Source: JASJAR01 sp038530285 (GTDB lineage Bacteria; Pseudomonadota; Alphaproteobacteria; Rhodobacterales; Rhodobacteraceae). From it: a stretch of 64,000 bases of DNA. The stretch covers positions 124,001 through 188,000 of the forward strand of contig JBCBCY010000004.1 of NCBI GenBank assembly GCA_038530285.1, in the 5' to 3' direction. The notes below the pieces were generated by a model, which was not told where the DNA came from, did not search any database, and saw nothing but the letters and a program-made list of their open reading frames with translations. Position numbers and translations under genes: made by a program. Positions 25,045 to 34,142 of the stretch are shown in pieces; the first letter of the stretch is position 1; each line of letters starts with the position of its first letter.

Positions 25045-26094
25045 TCACTCAGCTGCCAAGGCATCGGTCGAAAACACCGATCCCAGGCGGGCCAGGATTT
25101 CCGCATCCGCATAGATCAGCCGACCCTCTGCAATGGTGGCCGCAATCTTCAGCGATCCGGTTTCCATCAAGACGATATCGGCCCGCGTCCCGCTGACCAG
25201 GCCGCCGCGATCGGAAAGCCCCATGATCCCCACTGGTGCTGAGGAAATCAGCGCCCAGGCGTGTCCAAGGCTCATCCGGCCCGACGACACCAAGGCCGAC
25301 ACCGCGCGCAAGGCCGCATCAGGGGGCCCGAAGGACCCCAGCGCGTCGCACATCCCCTCGCCCAGGACCGCAGCCGCCATGCCGCGCCGGACGGTGCCGC
25401 CGGTCAAGACATCGCTGGCCGACAAGATCACCGGTTCGCCCATTGCGCGTGCCGTCGCGGCCACTTGCCGGGTCGCGGGCCGCAACACCATGCGCGCGCC
25501 GATCATTGACATCCATTCGCGGGTTTCGGCTGTGACATCCCCGTCCGAGCCGTATTTGACGCCTTTGGCATCCAACGCAGCGGCAAGGCGCGCCAGCCCG
25601 CGCGCCACGGGGCCAAACCCGCCCGCCCGCGCCTCGACCCGGCTGCGCTCATCTTCACTGGGATGGCAAAACGTCACCGCCGCAGGGCATTGCGCGTCCA
25701 GCCCTGCCAAGACCGCAGCACTCACGTCTACATCATGTGTCGCAACGACCAGGCGCGACAGGATTTCTGGCCAGCCTTTTTCGGCATTGGCCGCCGTCGC
25801 CCCGGTGGCCTGGTCCAGCGCCGGACCGGTCTGTTCCACAAACAGCGTCGTGGTCCCGGCCATGGCCGCCGCGGTCGCAAGCGCGCTGAGCGCGTGATCG
25901 GCCGACCCGGCCGCCGCCATTTGCCCGCCAAGATCAACCGCGCCGGGCAACACCGCATAGCCGGTCACATCCACCACGGGCGCGCCAGGCTCGGCAATGC
26001 GCCCCGCGCCGATCCCGACGGCACCATCACGCAGCACGCCGCCGTGCAGCACACGACCGCCCTCCAGCGTCAAAGATGGTAGTTCAAGCCGCAT
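25045..26094 (-). CDS. PhnM-like amidohydrolase-family protein, probable pseudoenzyme
   Basis: This 349-residue protein aligns by eye along most of PhnM, the alpha-D-ribose 1-methylphosphonate 5-triphosphate diphosphatase. VTGYAVLPGAVDL corresponds to the first metal loop. GVKYGSDGDVT sits where PhnM has a SHDDAT motif, and LGSFGPPDAALRAV where PhnM has SSDYYP. The tail MGLSDRGGLVSGTRADIVLME is well kept. The metal ligands are lost at three places: HTDN becomes GGQM, the His of SHDD is Gly, and the Asp of SSDY is absent. Catalysis as in PhnM is therefore unlikely. No phosphonate genes adjoin it. The start is ATG at 26094. It abuts the photolyase-like gene end to end. Confidence 0.7.
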   Translation of the reverse strand: MRLELPSLTLEGGRVLHGGVLRDGAVGIGAGRIAEPGAPVVDVTGYAVLPGAVDLGGQMAAAGSADHALSALATAAAMAGTTTLFVEQTGPALDQATGATAANAEKGWPEILSRLVVATHDVDVSAAVLAGLDAQCPAAVTFCHPSEDERSRVEARAGGFGPVARGLARLAAALDAKGVKYGSDGDVTAETREWMSMIGARMVLRPATRQVAATARAMGEPVILSASDVLTGGTVRRGMAAAVLGEGMCDALGSFGPPDAALRAVSALVSSGRMSLGHAWALISSAPVGIMGLSDRGGLVSGTRADIVLMETGSLKIAATIAEGRLIYADAEILARLGSVFSTDALAAE

Positions 26095-26243
26095 CGCGCG
26101 AAACCTTGCCAGTTTACATGTGGATAACTCGGTTTGATGTCGCTCGGATGACACTTTGCGCCCCAAGCCCGACAAAGCGCGCAGCCTTGCGACCGGGCGT
26201 GCCATCCGGCACAGTGCCAAGGCCTGACCAAAGAGACCGACCC

Positions 26244-27650
26244 ATGCCCGATTCCACTCAGCCCGTGCGCAATGACGCCGGCATCGCACACTTGCTGCCG
26301 CTTCTGGCACAGCGCTTTGGCGATAGGTTTGCCGCGGGCACGGATATCCGTCGCCAGCATGGACACACCACGACCTGGATCGAAAATCAGCCCCCCGATG
26401 CAGTCATCTTTGCAACCAGCACCGGCGATGTTGCCGACATCGTTCGCCTGGCCGCCGAGCACCGCGTCCCGATTATCCCGTTCGGTACAGGCACGTCGCT
26501 TGAAGGCCACGTCAACGCACCCCACGGCGGGATCAGCATCGACCTGTCACGCATGGACAACGTCTTGGCCATCCATGCCGAAGACCTTGATTGTGTGGTC
26601 CAGCCCGGGGTGACGCGAAAGGCGCTGAACGCGCATTTGCGCGATACCGGCCTGTTTTTTCCGATTGATCCGGGCGCCGATGCCAGTCTTGGCGGAATGG
26701 CGGCCACCCGCGCGTCGGGGACCAATGCGGTGCGCTACGGCACGATGCGCGACCGGGTCATGGCGCTGGAAGCCGTGCTGGCCGACGGCCGGATCATCCG
26801 CACCGGAACCAGGGCGCGGAAAAGTGCCGCTGGCTATGACCTGACCCGGCTGCTTGTGGGGTCTGAGGGGACGCTCGGCATCATCACCGAACTCACATTG
26901 CGGCTGGACGGCATTCCCGAAAAGATGGCTGCCGCCCGCGCCGCGTTCCCAAATCTGAAGGCGGCCTGCGACACGGTCATCGCGACGCTGCAATACGGGC
27001 TTCCCATTGCGCGGATCGAGTTGATGGATCCTGCCGCGCTGGCGGCGGTCAATGCGTATTCCGGTCTGACCTTGCCCGAGCAGCCGTCCTTGCTGGTTGA
27101 GTTTCATGGCAGCGAGACCAGCGTTGCCGAGCAATCGCAAACCTTTGTCGAGATTGCGCGCGACAATGGATCGACCGCTTTTGAGGCGACCACCCGCGCG
27201 GAAGATCGCAATCGGCTCTGGCAGGCGCGCCACGACGCCTATTGGGCCATGGTCGCGTCGCGTCCGGGATGGGAAAGCCATTCCACCGACGTCTGCGTCC
27301 CGATTTCGCGCCTGGCCGACATTGTCACCGCGACCACCGAACGCGCCGCGGCTCAAGGCATCCATGCTCCGATCCTCGGCCATGCCGGCGATGGCAATTT
27401 CCACGCGCTTTTGCTGTTGCCGCCCGAAGATCCCGAAATCCGGGCCCGCGCCAAGGACATGGTGGCCTGGATGGCGGAAACGGCCGTTAAAATGGGTGGC
27501 ACGGCAACCGGCGAACACGGTATCGGCCAGGGCAAACAAGACGGCCTTGCCAATGAGGCCGGTACCGGGCTTGAGGTCATGCAAGCGATCAAACAGACGC
27601 TCGATCCCCTGAACATCCTGAACCCGGGAAAGATTTTCGCCCCCCGATGA
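26244..27650 (+). CDS. FAD-linked D-2-hydroxyacid dehydrogenase (D-lactate dehydrogenase, cytochrome type)
   Basis: This flavoprotein of 468 residues should oxidise a D-2-hydroxyacid such as D-lactate. The PCMH-type FAD site has VPIIPFGTGTSLEGHVNAPHGGISIDLSRM (about 77-106) and PIDPGADASLGGMAATRASGTNA. The C-terminal domain has the motifs GHAGDGNFHALLLLP and GEHGIGQGKQDGL. Its length fits eukaryote-like LDHD and GlcD relatives. The start ATG at 26244 was chosen because the longer frame overlaps the divergent PhnM-like gene. The electron acceptor is unknown. It is convergent with a response regulator gene 25 bp away. Confidence 0.88.
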   Translation: MPDSTQPVRNDAGIAHLLPLLAQRFGDRFAAGTDIRRQHGHTTTWIENQPPDAVIFATSTGDVADIVRLAAEHRVPIIPFGTGTSLEGHVNAPHGGISIDLSRMDNVLAIHAEDLDCVVQPGVTRKALNAHLRDTGLFFPIDPGADASLGGMAATRASGTNAVRYGTMRDRVMALEAVLADGRIIRTGTRARKSAAGYDLTRLLVGSEGTLGIITELTLRLDGIPEKMAAARAAFPNLKAACDTVIATLQYGLPIARIELMDPAALAAVNAYSGLTLPEQPSLLVEFHGSETSVAEQSQTFVEIARDNGSTAFEATTRAEDRNRLWQARHDAYWAMVASRPGWESHSTDVCVPISRLADIVTATTERAAAQGIHAPILGHAGDGNFHALLLLPPEDPEIRARAKDMVAWMAETAVKMGGTATGEHGIGQGKQDGLANEAGTGLEVMQAIKQTLDPLNILNPGKIFAPR

Positions 27651-27675
27651 CCGCCCTGGCCCGACCCCGGATCGC

Positions 27676-28359
27676 TCAGTTCAGGCGCGGGGGGGCCTGC
27701 GGGGCTTGGGTTGGGGCCGCCGCCTTCAAAAGCTCAAGGAAATTCCACAACCGCGCACAGGACACTTCCAGCCCATCGACTTCCGCGTTGCGCCCGTTGG
27801 ACCGGCGAAGACTTCGGACCTGCCGCAGCATCGCCGACAAGATCGCGCGCATTTCGCCCGAATGGTCTTGCGCGAACTCCGCGGCTTCGGGGGCCACCTG
27901 TGGCAGTGCCGGCGCCCGCCCAAGGGGTTTTTGGCTCATCACACCCTCAATCGTGCGCAACAAGCGTGCCTCGGTCAGATGGTCTTTCAACAAAAAGTCA
28001 CCGCATCCCGATTTCATCGCATCCACCGCGACCTGAATTTGACTGTCGCCGGCAATCATGATTGCGCGCGCATTTTGCTGGTCGGGATACCGGCCGATCA
28101 TGTCCAGCGCGATCAACCCGTCACCTTCGCCCAAACGATAGTCAATCAAGAACAGATCGTAAGGCGACCCGCTGAGCGCGTCGTCAAATTCAGCCAGTGT
28201 GCTTGCTTCTTCGAAGTCGATGTCCAAGTCCGCACTCTCGCACAGGCGCATGATCCGCATCCGGTCCACCCGGTTGTCATCAAGCAAAAGGGCACGAAGT
28301 GGCCGATCTCCACCAATTGGGTGCAACGACGGGGCAGGCGACGACTGGATGTACTGCAT
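27676..28359 (-). CDS. Response regulator with N-terminal receiver and C-terminal helical extension
   Basis: This 227-residue protein has a CheY-like receiver domain at about 22-140: acidic pocket LLLDDNRVD, phospho-acceptor Asp in DLFLIDYRLGEGDG, and the conserved Lys in GCGDFLLKD. The last 80 residues are helical and charged (FAQDHSGEMRAILSAMLRQVRSLRR...). They do not form a recognised DNA-binding domain, so a protein-protein or dimerisation role is more likely. The ATG at 28359 has GGAG upstream. It is on the same strand as the next response regulator and close to a soluble histidine kinase, suggesting one signalling unit. Confidence 0.82.
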   Translation of the reverse strand: MQYIQSSPAPSLHPIGGDRPLRALLLDDNRVDRMRIMRLCESADLDIDFEEASTLAEFDDALSGSPYDLFLIDYRLGEGDGLIALDMIGRYPDQQNARAIMIAGDSQIQVAVDAMKSGCGDFLLKDHLTEARLLRTIEGVMSQKPLGRAPALPQVAPEAAEFAQDHSGEMRAILSAMLRQVRSLRRSNGRNAEVDGLEVSCARLWNFLELLKAAAPTQAPQAPPRLN

Positions 28360-28457
28360 GAACAAGCTCCACTTGAATCTACACGACAGGGGCTACTCCC
28401 GACCGGTCAGCGAAGCCTTAACGGCGCAAGAACAATGCCAGCGAAATCGCTCGAATT

Positions 28458-28907
28458 TTACCGATCCGCGACACCAGGGCTCGGGATCGGCGGCAGCACG
28501 CGGACGTTGCGAAGGTAGGTTTCGACAAATTCCAGCGTTTCGTTGACCTCCGCCATGGACGTCCCCTTCAGGATATAGCCCGCAGCCCCCCGATCATAGG
28601 CCATGTCAATGTCGTTTGGCGCATCAGAAGACGACAGAATGAAAACCGGAACCCGGGCCAGGCCGGGACGTTTGGCAATTGCCTCAAGCACGCCGAACCC
28701 ATCCATCACCGGCATATTTATGTCCAAAAGGACAAGCCAGCTGCGCCCTTCTCCGGCTGCTGCGGAACGCTCGAGATACTCCAGCGCCTCCTCTCCGTTT
28801 TTGGCGAACGCCACCTGTCGTGGCATCCCCTGCTTTCGTGCCGCCCTCTCAATAGAGATGCGAATTACGCTGTCGTCATCGACAACGAGAATACCCGTTT
28901 CGGCCAT
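28458..28907 (-). CDS. Single-domain response regulator (CheY-like)
   Basis: This is a stand-alone receiver of 149 residues. The acidic pocket is VVDDDSVIR, the phospho-acceptor Asp lies in LVLLDINMPVMDGFGVLEAI, the Ser/Thr switch in FILSSSDAPND, and the conserved Lys in GAAGYILKG. It has no output domain. The pattern LLDINMPVMDG with an insertion before it (AAAGEGRSW) is usual in receivers paired with phytochrome-type kinases. The ATG at 28907 has AGAGGT upstream. The gene diverges from the histidine kinase gene, with 96 bp between their starts. Confidence 0.88.
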   Translation of the reverse strand: MAETGILVVDDDSVIRISIERAARKQGMPRQVAFAKNGEEALEYLERSAAAGEGRSWLVLLDINMPVMDGFGVLEAIAKRPGLARVPVFILSSSDAPNDIDMAYDRGAAGYILKGTSMAEVNETLEFVETYLRNVRVLPPIPSPGVADR

Positions 28908-29003
28908 AGTTACCTCTCTTACCCACCAAAGAGGAATAAAGTCGTCAGCTTTACCTGAAGTTAACAGCTTGAGGCCTTTTTGCAGCGAACCAAAGGAGTC
29001 ATT

Positions 29004-29735
29004 GTGCACATGGATCATTCAAGCCGACATATGGCGTCTGATGACGCGGGGCGTGGCGACGAAATGCTCGATGATGTCATCTACTCCATCAGCCATGACT
29101 TGCGCGCGTCAATCCGCGCGATGCGTGAATTGCCCGAATGGCTGAAGGAAGACCTCGCCGCACAGGGCGTTGATCTGGCAGGCGAACCCGATGAGATTCT
29201 GGGCCTGATGCAGGATCACGCCAAGCGGCTGGACGCGATGTTGGCAGGTCTTCTGGCCTATTCGCGGGTCGGACGGCTTCAGGAGATTGCAATTTTTGAA
29301 CCCCAAGACGTGTTCAAGCAGGTCGTTGGCGTGCTTTCGCCTTCAGAAGGCACGGATTTCTTTTGTCATTTCAACGCAGCGCCTGTTCGCATGGGCCAGG
29401 CCGATATCGCCAAGATCTTCGAAGTCATCCTGTCAAATTCGCTCACCCACGGCGTGGGGGACACCACCAGCAAGATTGAGGTGACGTCCTGCCGCAGCGG
29501 TGATGTTTGGGAATTGATGATCGCCGACAACGGGCCGGGCATTCCAGCCGACCAGATCGAACAGGTCATGAAACCCATGCGCCGTCTGTCGGCCAAGGCG
29601 GAAGACCCCACGGCCGGCATGGGCCTGTTCATCCTCGACCGCATCGTTCGCCATTACGGGGGTGAGGTGCTGATCGAAACGCGGCGCCGTCGGGGCGGGT
29701 GCCTGGTCCGGGTGCGCTTGCCGGTTCTTGCCTAG
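29004..29735 (+). CDS. Soluble sensor-less histidine kinase
   Basis: This 243-residue protein has no membrane helix. A HisKA dimerisation domain carries the phospho-acceptor His in IYSISHDLRASIRAMRELP (about residue 31). The HATPase domain has EVILSNSLTHG (N-box), IADNGPGIPADQIEQVMKPM (G1) and GMGLFILDRIVRHYGGEV (G2). No sensory domain is encoded, so input must come from a partner. The start is probably GTG at 29004, 6 nt after AAGGAG; ATG at 29010 is the alternative. The 3' end overlaps the convergent glycosyltransferase gene by 4 bp. The two response regulators next door are the likely partners. Confidence 0.85.
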   Translation: MHMDHSSRHMASDDAGRGDEMLDDVIYSISHDLRASIRAMRELPEWLKEDLAAQGVDLAGEPDEILGLMQDHAKRLDAMLAGLLAYSRVGRLQEIAIFEPQDVFKQVVGVLSPSEGTDFFCHFNAAPVRMGQADIAKIFEVILSNSLTHGVGDTTSKIEVTSCRSGDVWELMIADNGPGIPADQIEQVMKPMRRLSAKAEDPTAGMGLFILDRIVRHYGGEVLIETRRRRGGCLVRVRLPVLA

Positions 29736-31966
29736 TCGCCAAAGCCGCGCGCGTCGGTCTCAGGCAGGGGCACGGTGAAAAAATCATCTTCCTTCCATTC
29801 GCCGAACACGCGCTCATCGGGCACGACACCCGGGCCCGATTGAAAGACCCCGGCGCCAAAATGGCCCAGCAGGCGGGAAAGCCGCTCCATGCGTTCGCTC
29901 GTCAGGACATCGTAGAACTCCGCATAAAACGGATCGTCCTTCAAGATTGCGATCCGGTCGATATGGCGCGAAACCGCGACGGCGTGGGCCGCGCGGATCT
30001 TTGGGTTTTCCAGAAGTCGCGCCTTCTCAGCCTCAAACAGCGCTCTTGCAGGAGCATGAATATCACCCTGTACCGCGTTGTTATTCATACGAAACCAATA
30101 GCCCAGCCCCTGGTCACGCGTGATATGGTTTGCCCGGCCGCGCTCGCGTTTCACCAAAAAGCTTTCGGCCGAGCGCACCGCATAATGGTTCAGCTGCACG
30201 ATGTCGTAACCGTAGGTTGCTGTTGTTGACCGCCAACCGTTGCGAAAGATCGACTTCGGCATTGCGGCACCCGATCCATTCACCCAATTGATGTGGTCCA
30301 CAAGTTGCGGTGACAGCCCCTTGGGGCGATGCACGCCAAGCTTTCGGTAGATCCCCTCGTTGCGAAACAGCGTCTTGAACCCCCAGGCCTGGTGCGGCTT
30401 GCGGCACAATTCCGGCGCGCACTGGGTGAATTGATCAAACACGGGGACGTCTTCGAACCCGTGCACGTCACCGTTCCCGAACAAACGCCACGTCATCGAA
30501 ATCATGTTGGCGTCCGGCACTGCGGCAAAAAGGTCCGAAAAGCGCCCCTCGCCGCGCTTGATGTTGATGAACTCATCACAATCGACGAAGGCCAGCCAAT
30601 CGGCTTTGCGGGTCACCGCGTCTTGATCGGCTGCCGCCAGCACCGAATGCTGGGGCGTCAGCCCGGTGGCGCGATATCCGTCATTGTTGCGGTGTTCGAT
30701 CAGACCTTCGGCGTCCAAAAGCGCCAGCATCTCTTCTGTCCCATCGGTGCAATCGTTGGAATAAATCAGGAAGCGGTCCGCCCCGATCGCGCGATGCCAG
30801 GCTATCCAGTCGAGAATAAACGGCCCTTCGTTCTTCATCGACGTCACCAATGTCACCGTCCCTTTGGACTTGGGTCGGCGAAGCTTGGCCTTTGGCATCC
30901 GAACCGGCTTGATAGATTGACGCCCATCCGTTGCCGCGATCAGGGCGGGGTCTTCTTTCAGCCCCGCCTTGGGCACCAATGCCGCAACGCGCGCATCAGG
31001 ATGTTTCAGCGCCATCGCCCGCCAGAATCCAAGGGCTTTGGCCGGATCGGGATTGGCGCCAGCCACGCGCAGAAGCCGCCAATGGGTGGTCGGCCCCGCC
31101 ATATCAGGGGCCAGACACCAGCGCCGCCTCAGGCTTGGTCGATCGAACATTGCACAGGTGTGATCGGCAAATTCCACCGGTCGCCCGCGCGGCAACCGCC
31201 ACGGGTAGACATGGCGCCCGCCCAAGGCAACCACACCGCCCGGCACGCGGCACGCCAGATCGAAGACGTCGCGCGCGCGGTCAGGCTGGGGCGCCAAAAG
31301 ATCGCACAGATCAAGGTTCATCACCCCGCGCGCATTGGCCAGAAACCGGTGCCGCATCGCCTCATAAATGGCGACATCTGCCAAGGGCGCCAACCACGCA
31401 TCAGGCTCTGGCGGCACCATCCGGTCGCGCCCCGGCGCATCGGGGGCAAAGTACGGATCGCCTTCGCGGCCAAGCTCTGCACGCCCCAAAGCCACACCCG
31501 GACGCACGACCATGACTGGAAACTCCGTCTGAGCGACCAAGGCTCGCAAACCGTCTGAAAACCCGGGCCGCGCGGCGCGGTCCACGATCAAGGCCGCGCT
31601 CATTCCATGATGGGTCCGGTGCCAGTCCAGCCAATCGCGCGCGATCTCGGGGCGCTCTTCAGACCGGATCGCCAGCCCGACCGTGTGGCCAGCGAAAAAA
31701 TCCAAATTCGGGTCAGCAGGCACAGCCAGCACCGTGCCCCCGGGCCAGGACACGCGCACAACTCCCTTCGGTGCGGCCCCGATCAGCGTCGTCGCCTGGC
31801 CAAACCGCATCCGCTGGGGGGTCTCCATCCCGTGTACGGTATAGGCTTCGGGCCGCTGGTTCGGCGACGACAGGGTCAGGCGGACCTCGCCGCCCAGGCG
31901 CAAGGCTTCGATCAGGCGCACCTCGCCCGCATCTTGCGCGTTCAGTTCAACGTCCTGGAAGGCCAC
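29732..31966 (-). CDS. Large glycosyltransferase, GT2/GT92-like C-terminal domain
   Basis: The C-terminal part of this 744-residue protein, about 370-650, resembles GT2/GT92 glycosyltransferases. It has VTLVTSMKNEGPFILDWIAWHRAIGADRFLIYSNDCTDGTEEML, the metal-site FVDCDEFI, and a conserved MTWRLFGNGDVHGF and LNHYAVRSAESFL. The first 330 residues contain weakly similar text (LALVAQTEFPVMVVRPG-like, LADVAIYEAMRHRFLA). These may be a second, degenerate domain and are not recognised. There is no signal peptide or membrane helix. The start is GTG at 31966. Substrates are unknown; surface polysaccharide work is inferred from other loci in the window. Confidence 0.75.
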   Translation of the reverse strand: MAFQDVELNAQDAGEVRLIEALRLGGEVRLTLSSPNQRPEAYTVHGMETPQRMRFGQATTLIGAAPKGVVRVSWPGGTVLAVPADPNLDFFAGHTVGLAIRSEERPEIARDWLDWHRTHHGMSAALIVDRAARPGFSDGLRALVAQTEFPVMVVRPGVALGRAELGREGDPYFAPDAPGRDRMVPPEPDAWLAPLADVAIYEAMRHRFLANARGVMNLDLCDLLAPQPDRARDVFDLACRVPGGVVALGGRHVYPWRLPRGRPVEFADHTCAMFDRPSLRRRWCLAPDMAGPTTHWRLLRVAGANPDPAKALGFWRAMALKHPDARVAALVPKAGLKEDPALIAATDGRQSIKPVRMPKAKLRRPKSKGTVTLVTSMKNEGPFILDWIAWHRAIGADRFLIYSNDCTDGTEEMLALLDAEGLIEHRNNDGYRATGLTPQHSVLAAADQDAVTRKADWLAFVDCDEFINIKRGEGRFSDLFAAVPDANMISMTWRLFGNGDVHGFEDVPVFDQFTQCAPELCRKPHQAWGFKTLFRNEGIYRKLGVHRPKGLSPQLVDHINWVNGSGAAMPKSIFRNGWRSTTATYGYDIVQLNHYAVRSAESFLVKRERGRANHITRDQGLGYWFRMNNNAVQGDIHAPARALFEAEKARLLENPKIRAAHAVAVSRHIDRIAILKDDPFYAEFYDVLTSERMERLSRLLGHFGAGVFQSGPGVVPDERVFGEWKEDDFFTVPLPETDARGFGD

Positions 31967-32041
31967 GTGTGCTGCTCTTGGCTCGGGTTTTGTGGCAGTC
32001 TAGCGCGCCGCGCGCCCCGGGGCCATGGCCTGACAGCGATC

Positions 32042-32701
32042 TCATGCGCGGCGGGCCACAGGATCAAGAAGCATCGCCATCACCCACCCTGCCAAAAACC
32101 CGCCCAGATGGGTCTGCCAGGCCAAAAGCCCGTCCATCGCCCACCACAACACAAGGTTCAGCGCCAGCAAAAGGACCATCGCGCGGCCCACTGGCCACAA
32201 AGACAAACGTTCCGAGAACCGATCAAGGTAGTCCCAGGCCAGAACCGCGCCCGCCAGACCGAAAAGCGCCCCCGACGCCCCGACCATCGGTTGCGGCCCT
32301 GTGGCCAGCAGACCAAACGCAATCGCCCCGCCCAGCATTGCCGCCCCGTAAAGTGCGGCGAATTTCGCCACACCGGCCCGCGCAATCACAATCCGGCCTA
32401 GCGAAAACAGGGTGATCAGATTGACCACAAGATGCACCGGCCCACTGTGTAAAAACGCATAAGTCAGAAACATCCCCCAGGGCTGACCGGTATAATTGGG
32501 CACCCAATCGTACAAAAGCCCCGGCCAGAACGCGCCGTATTCCAACGCCAGTGACCGCAACCCCGCGCCGCGCCCGCCCAGCATTGCGCCAAGCACAATC
32601 CCCCCTTCGATCAGCGCCAAAACACCGGCCAGACCCGCAAGGCACCTAAGGCCGCGCTGGTCCGGGTCGATGTCTTGCTCAGCTCTGCCCTTGTTGGTCA
32701 T
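32042..32701 (-). CDS. Rhomboid-family intramembrane serine protease
   Basis: This 219-residue membrane protein has six or seven helices. The catalytic Ser lies in GASGALFGLAG (the GxSG motif) and the catalytic His in the last helix, HLGGFLAGW. The HxxxN-type region WGMFLTYAFLHSGPVHLVVNLI is complete. The ATG at 32701 was chosen because it has GAGGG upstream; the longer frame has no similarity. Substrates are unknown. It diverges from the HisD-family operon, with 118 bp between the starts. Confidence 0.92.
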   Translation of the reverse strand: MTNKGRAEQDIDPDQRGLRCLAGLAGVLALIEGGIVLGAMLGGRGAGLRSLALEYGAFWPGLLYDWVPNYTGQPWGMFLTYAFLHSGPVHLVVNLITLFSLGRIVIARAGVAKFAALYGAAMLGGAIAFGLLATGPQPMVGASGALFGLAGAVLAWDYLDRFSERLSLWPVGRAMVLLLALNLVLWWAMDGLLAWQTHLGGFLAGWVMAMLLDPVARRA

Positions 32702-32757
32702 CGCGCGACCCTCGGGTCTGGGCGGGGGAAAATCAAGCGCCGAACATGAGGTTGGAC

Positions 32758-32785
32758 TTGCATACGTATTCAGCATCACTATCCT
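32758..32785 (+). promoter_or_regulatory. Candidate sigma70-type promoter of the HisD/cupin cluster
   Basis: TTGCAT (32758-32763) and TATCCT (32780-32785) are separated by 16 bp. They lie 35 bp upstream of the ATG of the HisD-family gene, and a small ATACGTAT palindrome sits in the spacer region. This is a by-eye match in a promoter-sized gap and no more. Confidence 0.3.
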
Positions 32786-32819
32786 GAGGAAAGGGTCGCA
32801 CATCCGGGGGAGCGGGCGA

Positions 32820-34142
32820 ATGAAGTATCTCAAGCAAGGCAAACCAGACGCCGAACGCGACCTTGATGATGCAAAGGTCCGCGCCTTGGTCGAAACAACG
32901 CTTGCGGAAATCCAAGCGCATGGCGATGCCGCCGTCCGGGCCTTGTCGGAAAAGTTCGACGGTTATGCCCCCGCCGCCTTCCGCCTCAGCCAGGCCGAGA
33001 TTGACGACCTGATCGGTCAATTGTCCGACCGCGAACTGGCCGACATCAAATTCGCCCAAGCCCAGGTGACGGCCTTTGCCAGGGCGCAACGCACCTCGAT
33101 GACGGATATTGAGGTTGAAACCCTGCCCGGCGTGATCCTGGGCCACAAGAACATCCCCGTCCAATCGGTGGGCAGTTATGTGCCCGGCGGCAAATTCCCG
33201 ATGGTGGCATCTGCGCATATGTCGGTGGCCACCGCGGCCGTTGCCGGCGTGCCACGCATTGTCGCCTGCACCCCGCCGTTTCAGGGCAAACCGAACCCCG
33301 GCGTGATTGCTGCAATGCATCTGGGCGGCGCGCATGAGATTTACGTTTTGGGCGGCATTCAGGCCGTGGGCGCGATGGCGCTTGGCACTGAAACCATGGA
33401 CCCGGTGCATATGCTTGTGGGTCCCGGCAACGCCTTTGTCGCCGAAGCCAAGCGGCAGCTTTTCGGCAAAGTCGGCATAGATCTTTTCGCAGGCCCGACC
33501 GAGACCATGGTCATCGCCGATGACACCGTCGATGGCGAACTTTGCGCAACCGACCTTCTGGGCCAGGCCGAACACGGCTACAACTCCCCTGCAGTTCTGG
33601 TGACAAACTCCGAAAAACTCGCCCGCGATACCCTGGCCGAGATTGACCGGCTCCTGACCATCCTGCCCACCGCCGACACGGCCGCCAAGTCATGGGAAGA
33701 CTACGGCGAGGTCATCTTGTGCGACGGATACGACGAAATGCTTGCTGTCGCCGATGACATCGCGTCTGAACACGTCCAGGTCATGACCGACCGTGACGAT
33801 TGGTTTTTGCAGCACATGACCTGCTACGGCGCCCTGTTTTTGGGCCCGCGCACCAATGTGGCCAATGGCGACAAGGTGATCGGCACCAACCACACGCTGC
33901 CGACGAAGAAAGCGGGCCGCTACACCGGCGGGCTTTGGGTGGGCAAATTCCTGAAGACCCACAGCTACCAAAAGGTGCTGACAAACGAGGCCGCCACCCT
34001 GGTCGGTGAATACGGCTCGCGGCTGTGTATGCTCGAAGGGTTCGTCGGCCACGCTGAACAATGCAACATCCGGGTGCGCCGCTATGGTGGGCTCAATGTG
34101 CCCTACGGCACAGCGGCCCCGCACCGGGAGGCGGCAGAATGA
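32820..34142 (+). CDS. Histidinol dehydrogenase-family dehydrogenase (HpsN-like)
   Basis: This 440-residue NAD-dependent dehydrogenase has the HisD fold. Metal and catalytic motifs of HisD are kept: GQAEHGYNSPAVLVT, DDIASEHVQVMT with the Glu-His pair, ANGDKVIGTNHTLPT, and EGFVGHAEQCNIR. The N-terminus lacks the extended start of biosynthetic HisD, and no his genes adjoin it. Its partner genes are a bicupin and a sugar importer. Paralogues of this type oxidise 2,3-dihydroxypropane-1-sulfonate (HpsN) or other polyols. A polyol or aglycone substrate is inferred; histidine synthesis is unlikely. The start is ATG at 32820 after GGGGGAGCGGGCGA. Confidence 0.8.
   Translation: MKYLKQGKPDAERDLDDAKVRALVETTLAEIQAHGDAAVRALSEKFDGYAPAAFRLSQAEIDDLIGQLSDRELADIKFAQAQVTAFARAQRTSMTDIEVETLPGVILGHKNIPVQSVGSYVPGGKFPMVASAHMSVATAAVAGVPRIVACTPPFQGKPNPGVIAAMHLGGAHEIYVLGGIQAVGAMALGTETMDPVHMLVGPGNAFVAEAKRQLFGKVGIDLFAGPTETMVIADDTVDGELCATDLLGQAEHGYNSPAVLVTNSEKLARDTLAEIDRLLTILPTADTAAKSWEDYGEVILCDGYDEMLAVADDIASEHVQVMTDRDDWFLQHMTCYGALFLGPRTNVANGDKVIGTNHTLPTKKAGRYTGGLWVGKFLKTHSYQKVLTNEAATLVGEYGSRLCMLEGFVGHAEQCNIRVRRYGGLNVPYGTAAPHREAAE

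Noticed and set aside
32820..34142. Histidine biosynthesis gene hisD
   Set aside because: Although the fold and metal motifs fit, no other his gene is near, and the gene is coupled to a bicupin and a sugar-type cluster. A catabolic paralogue is more likely.
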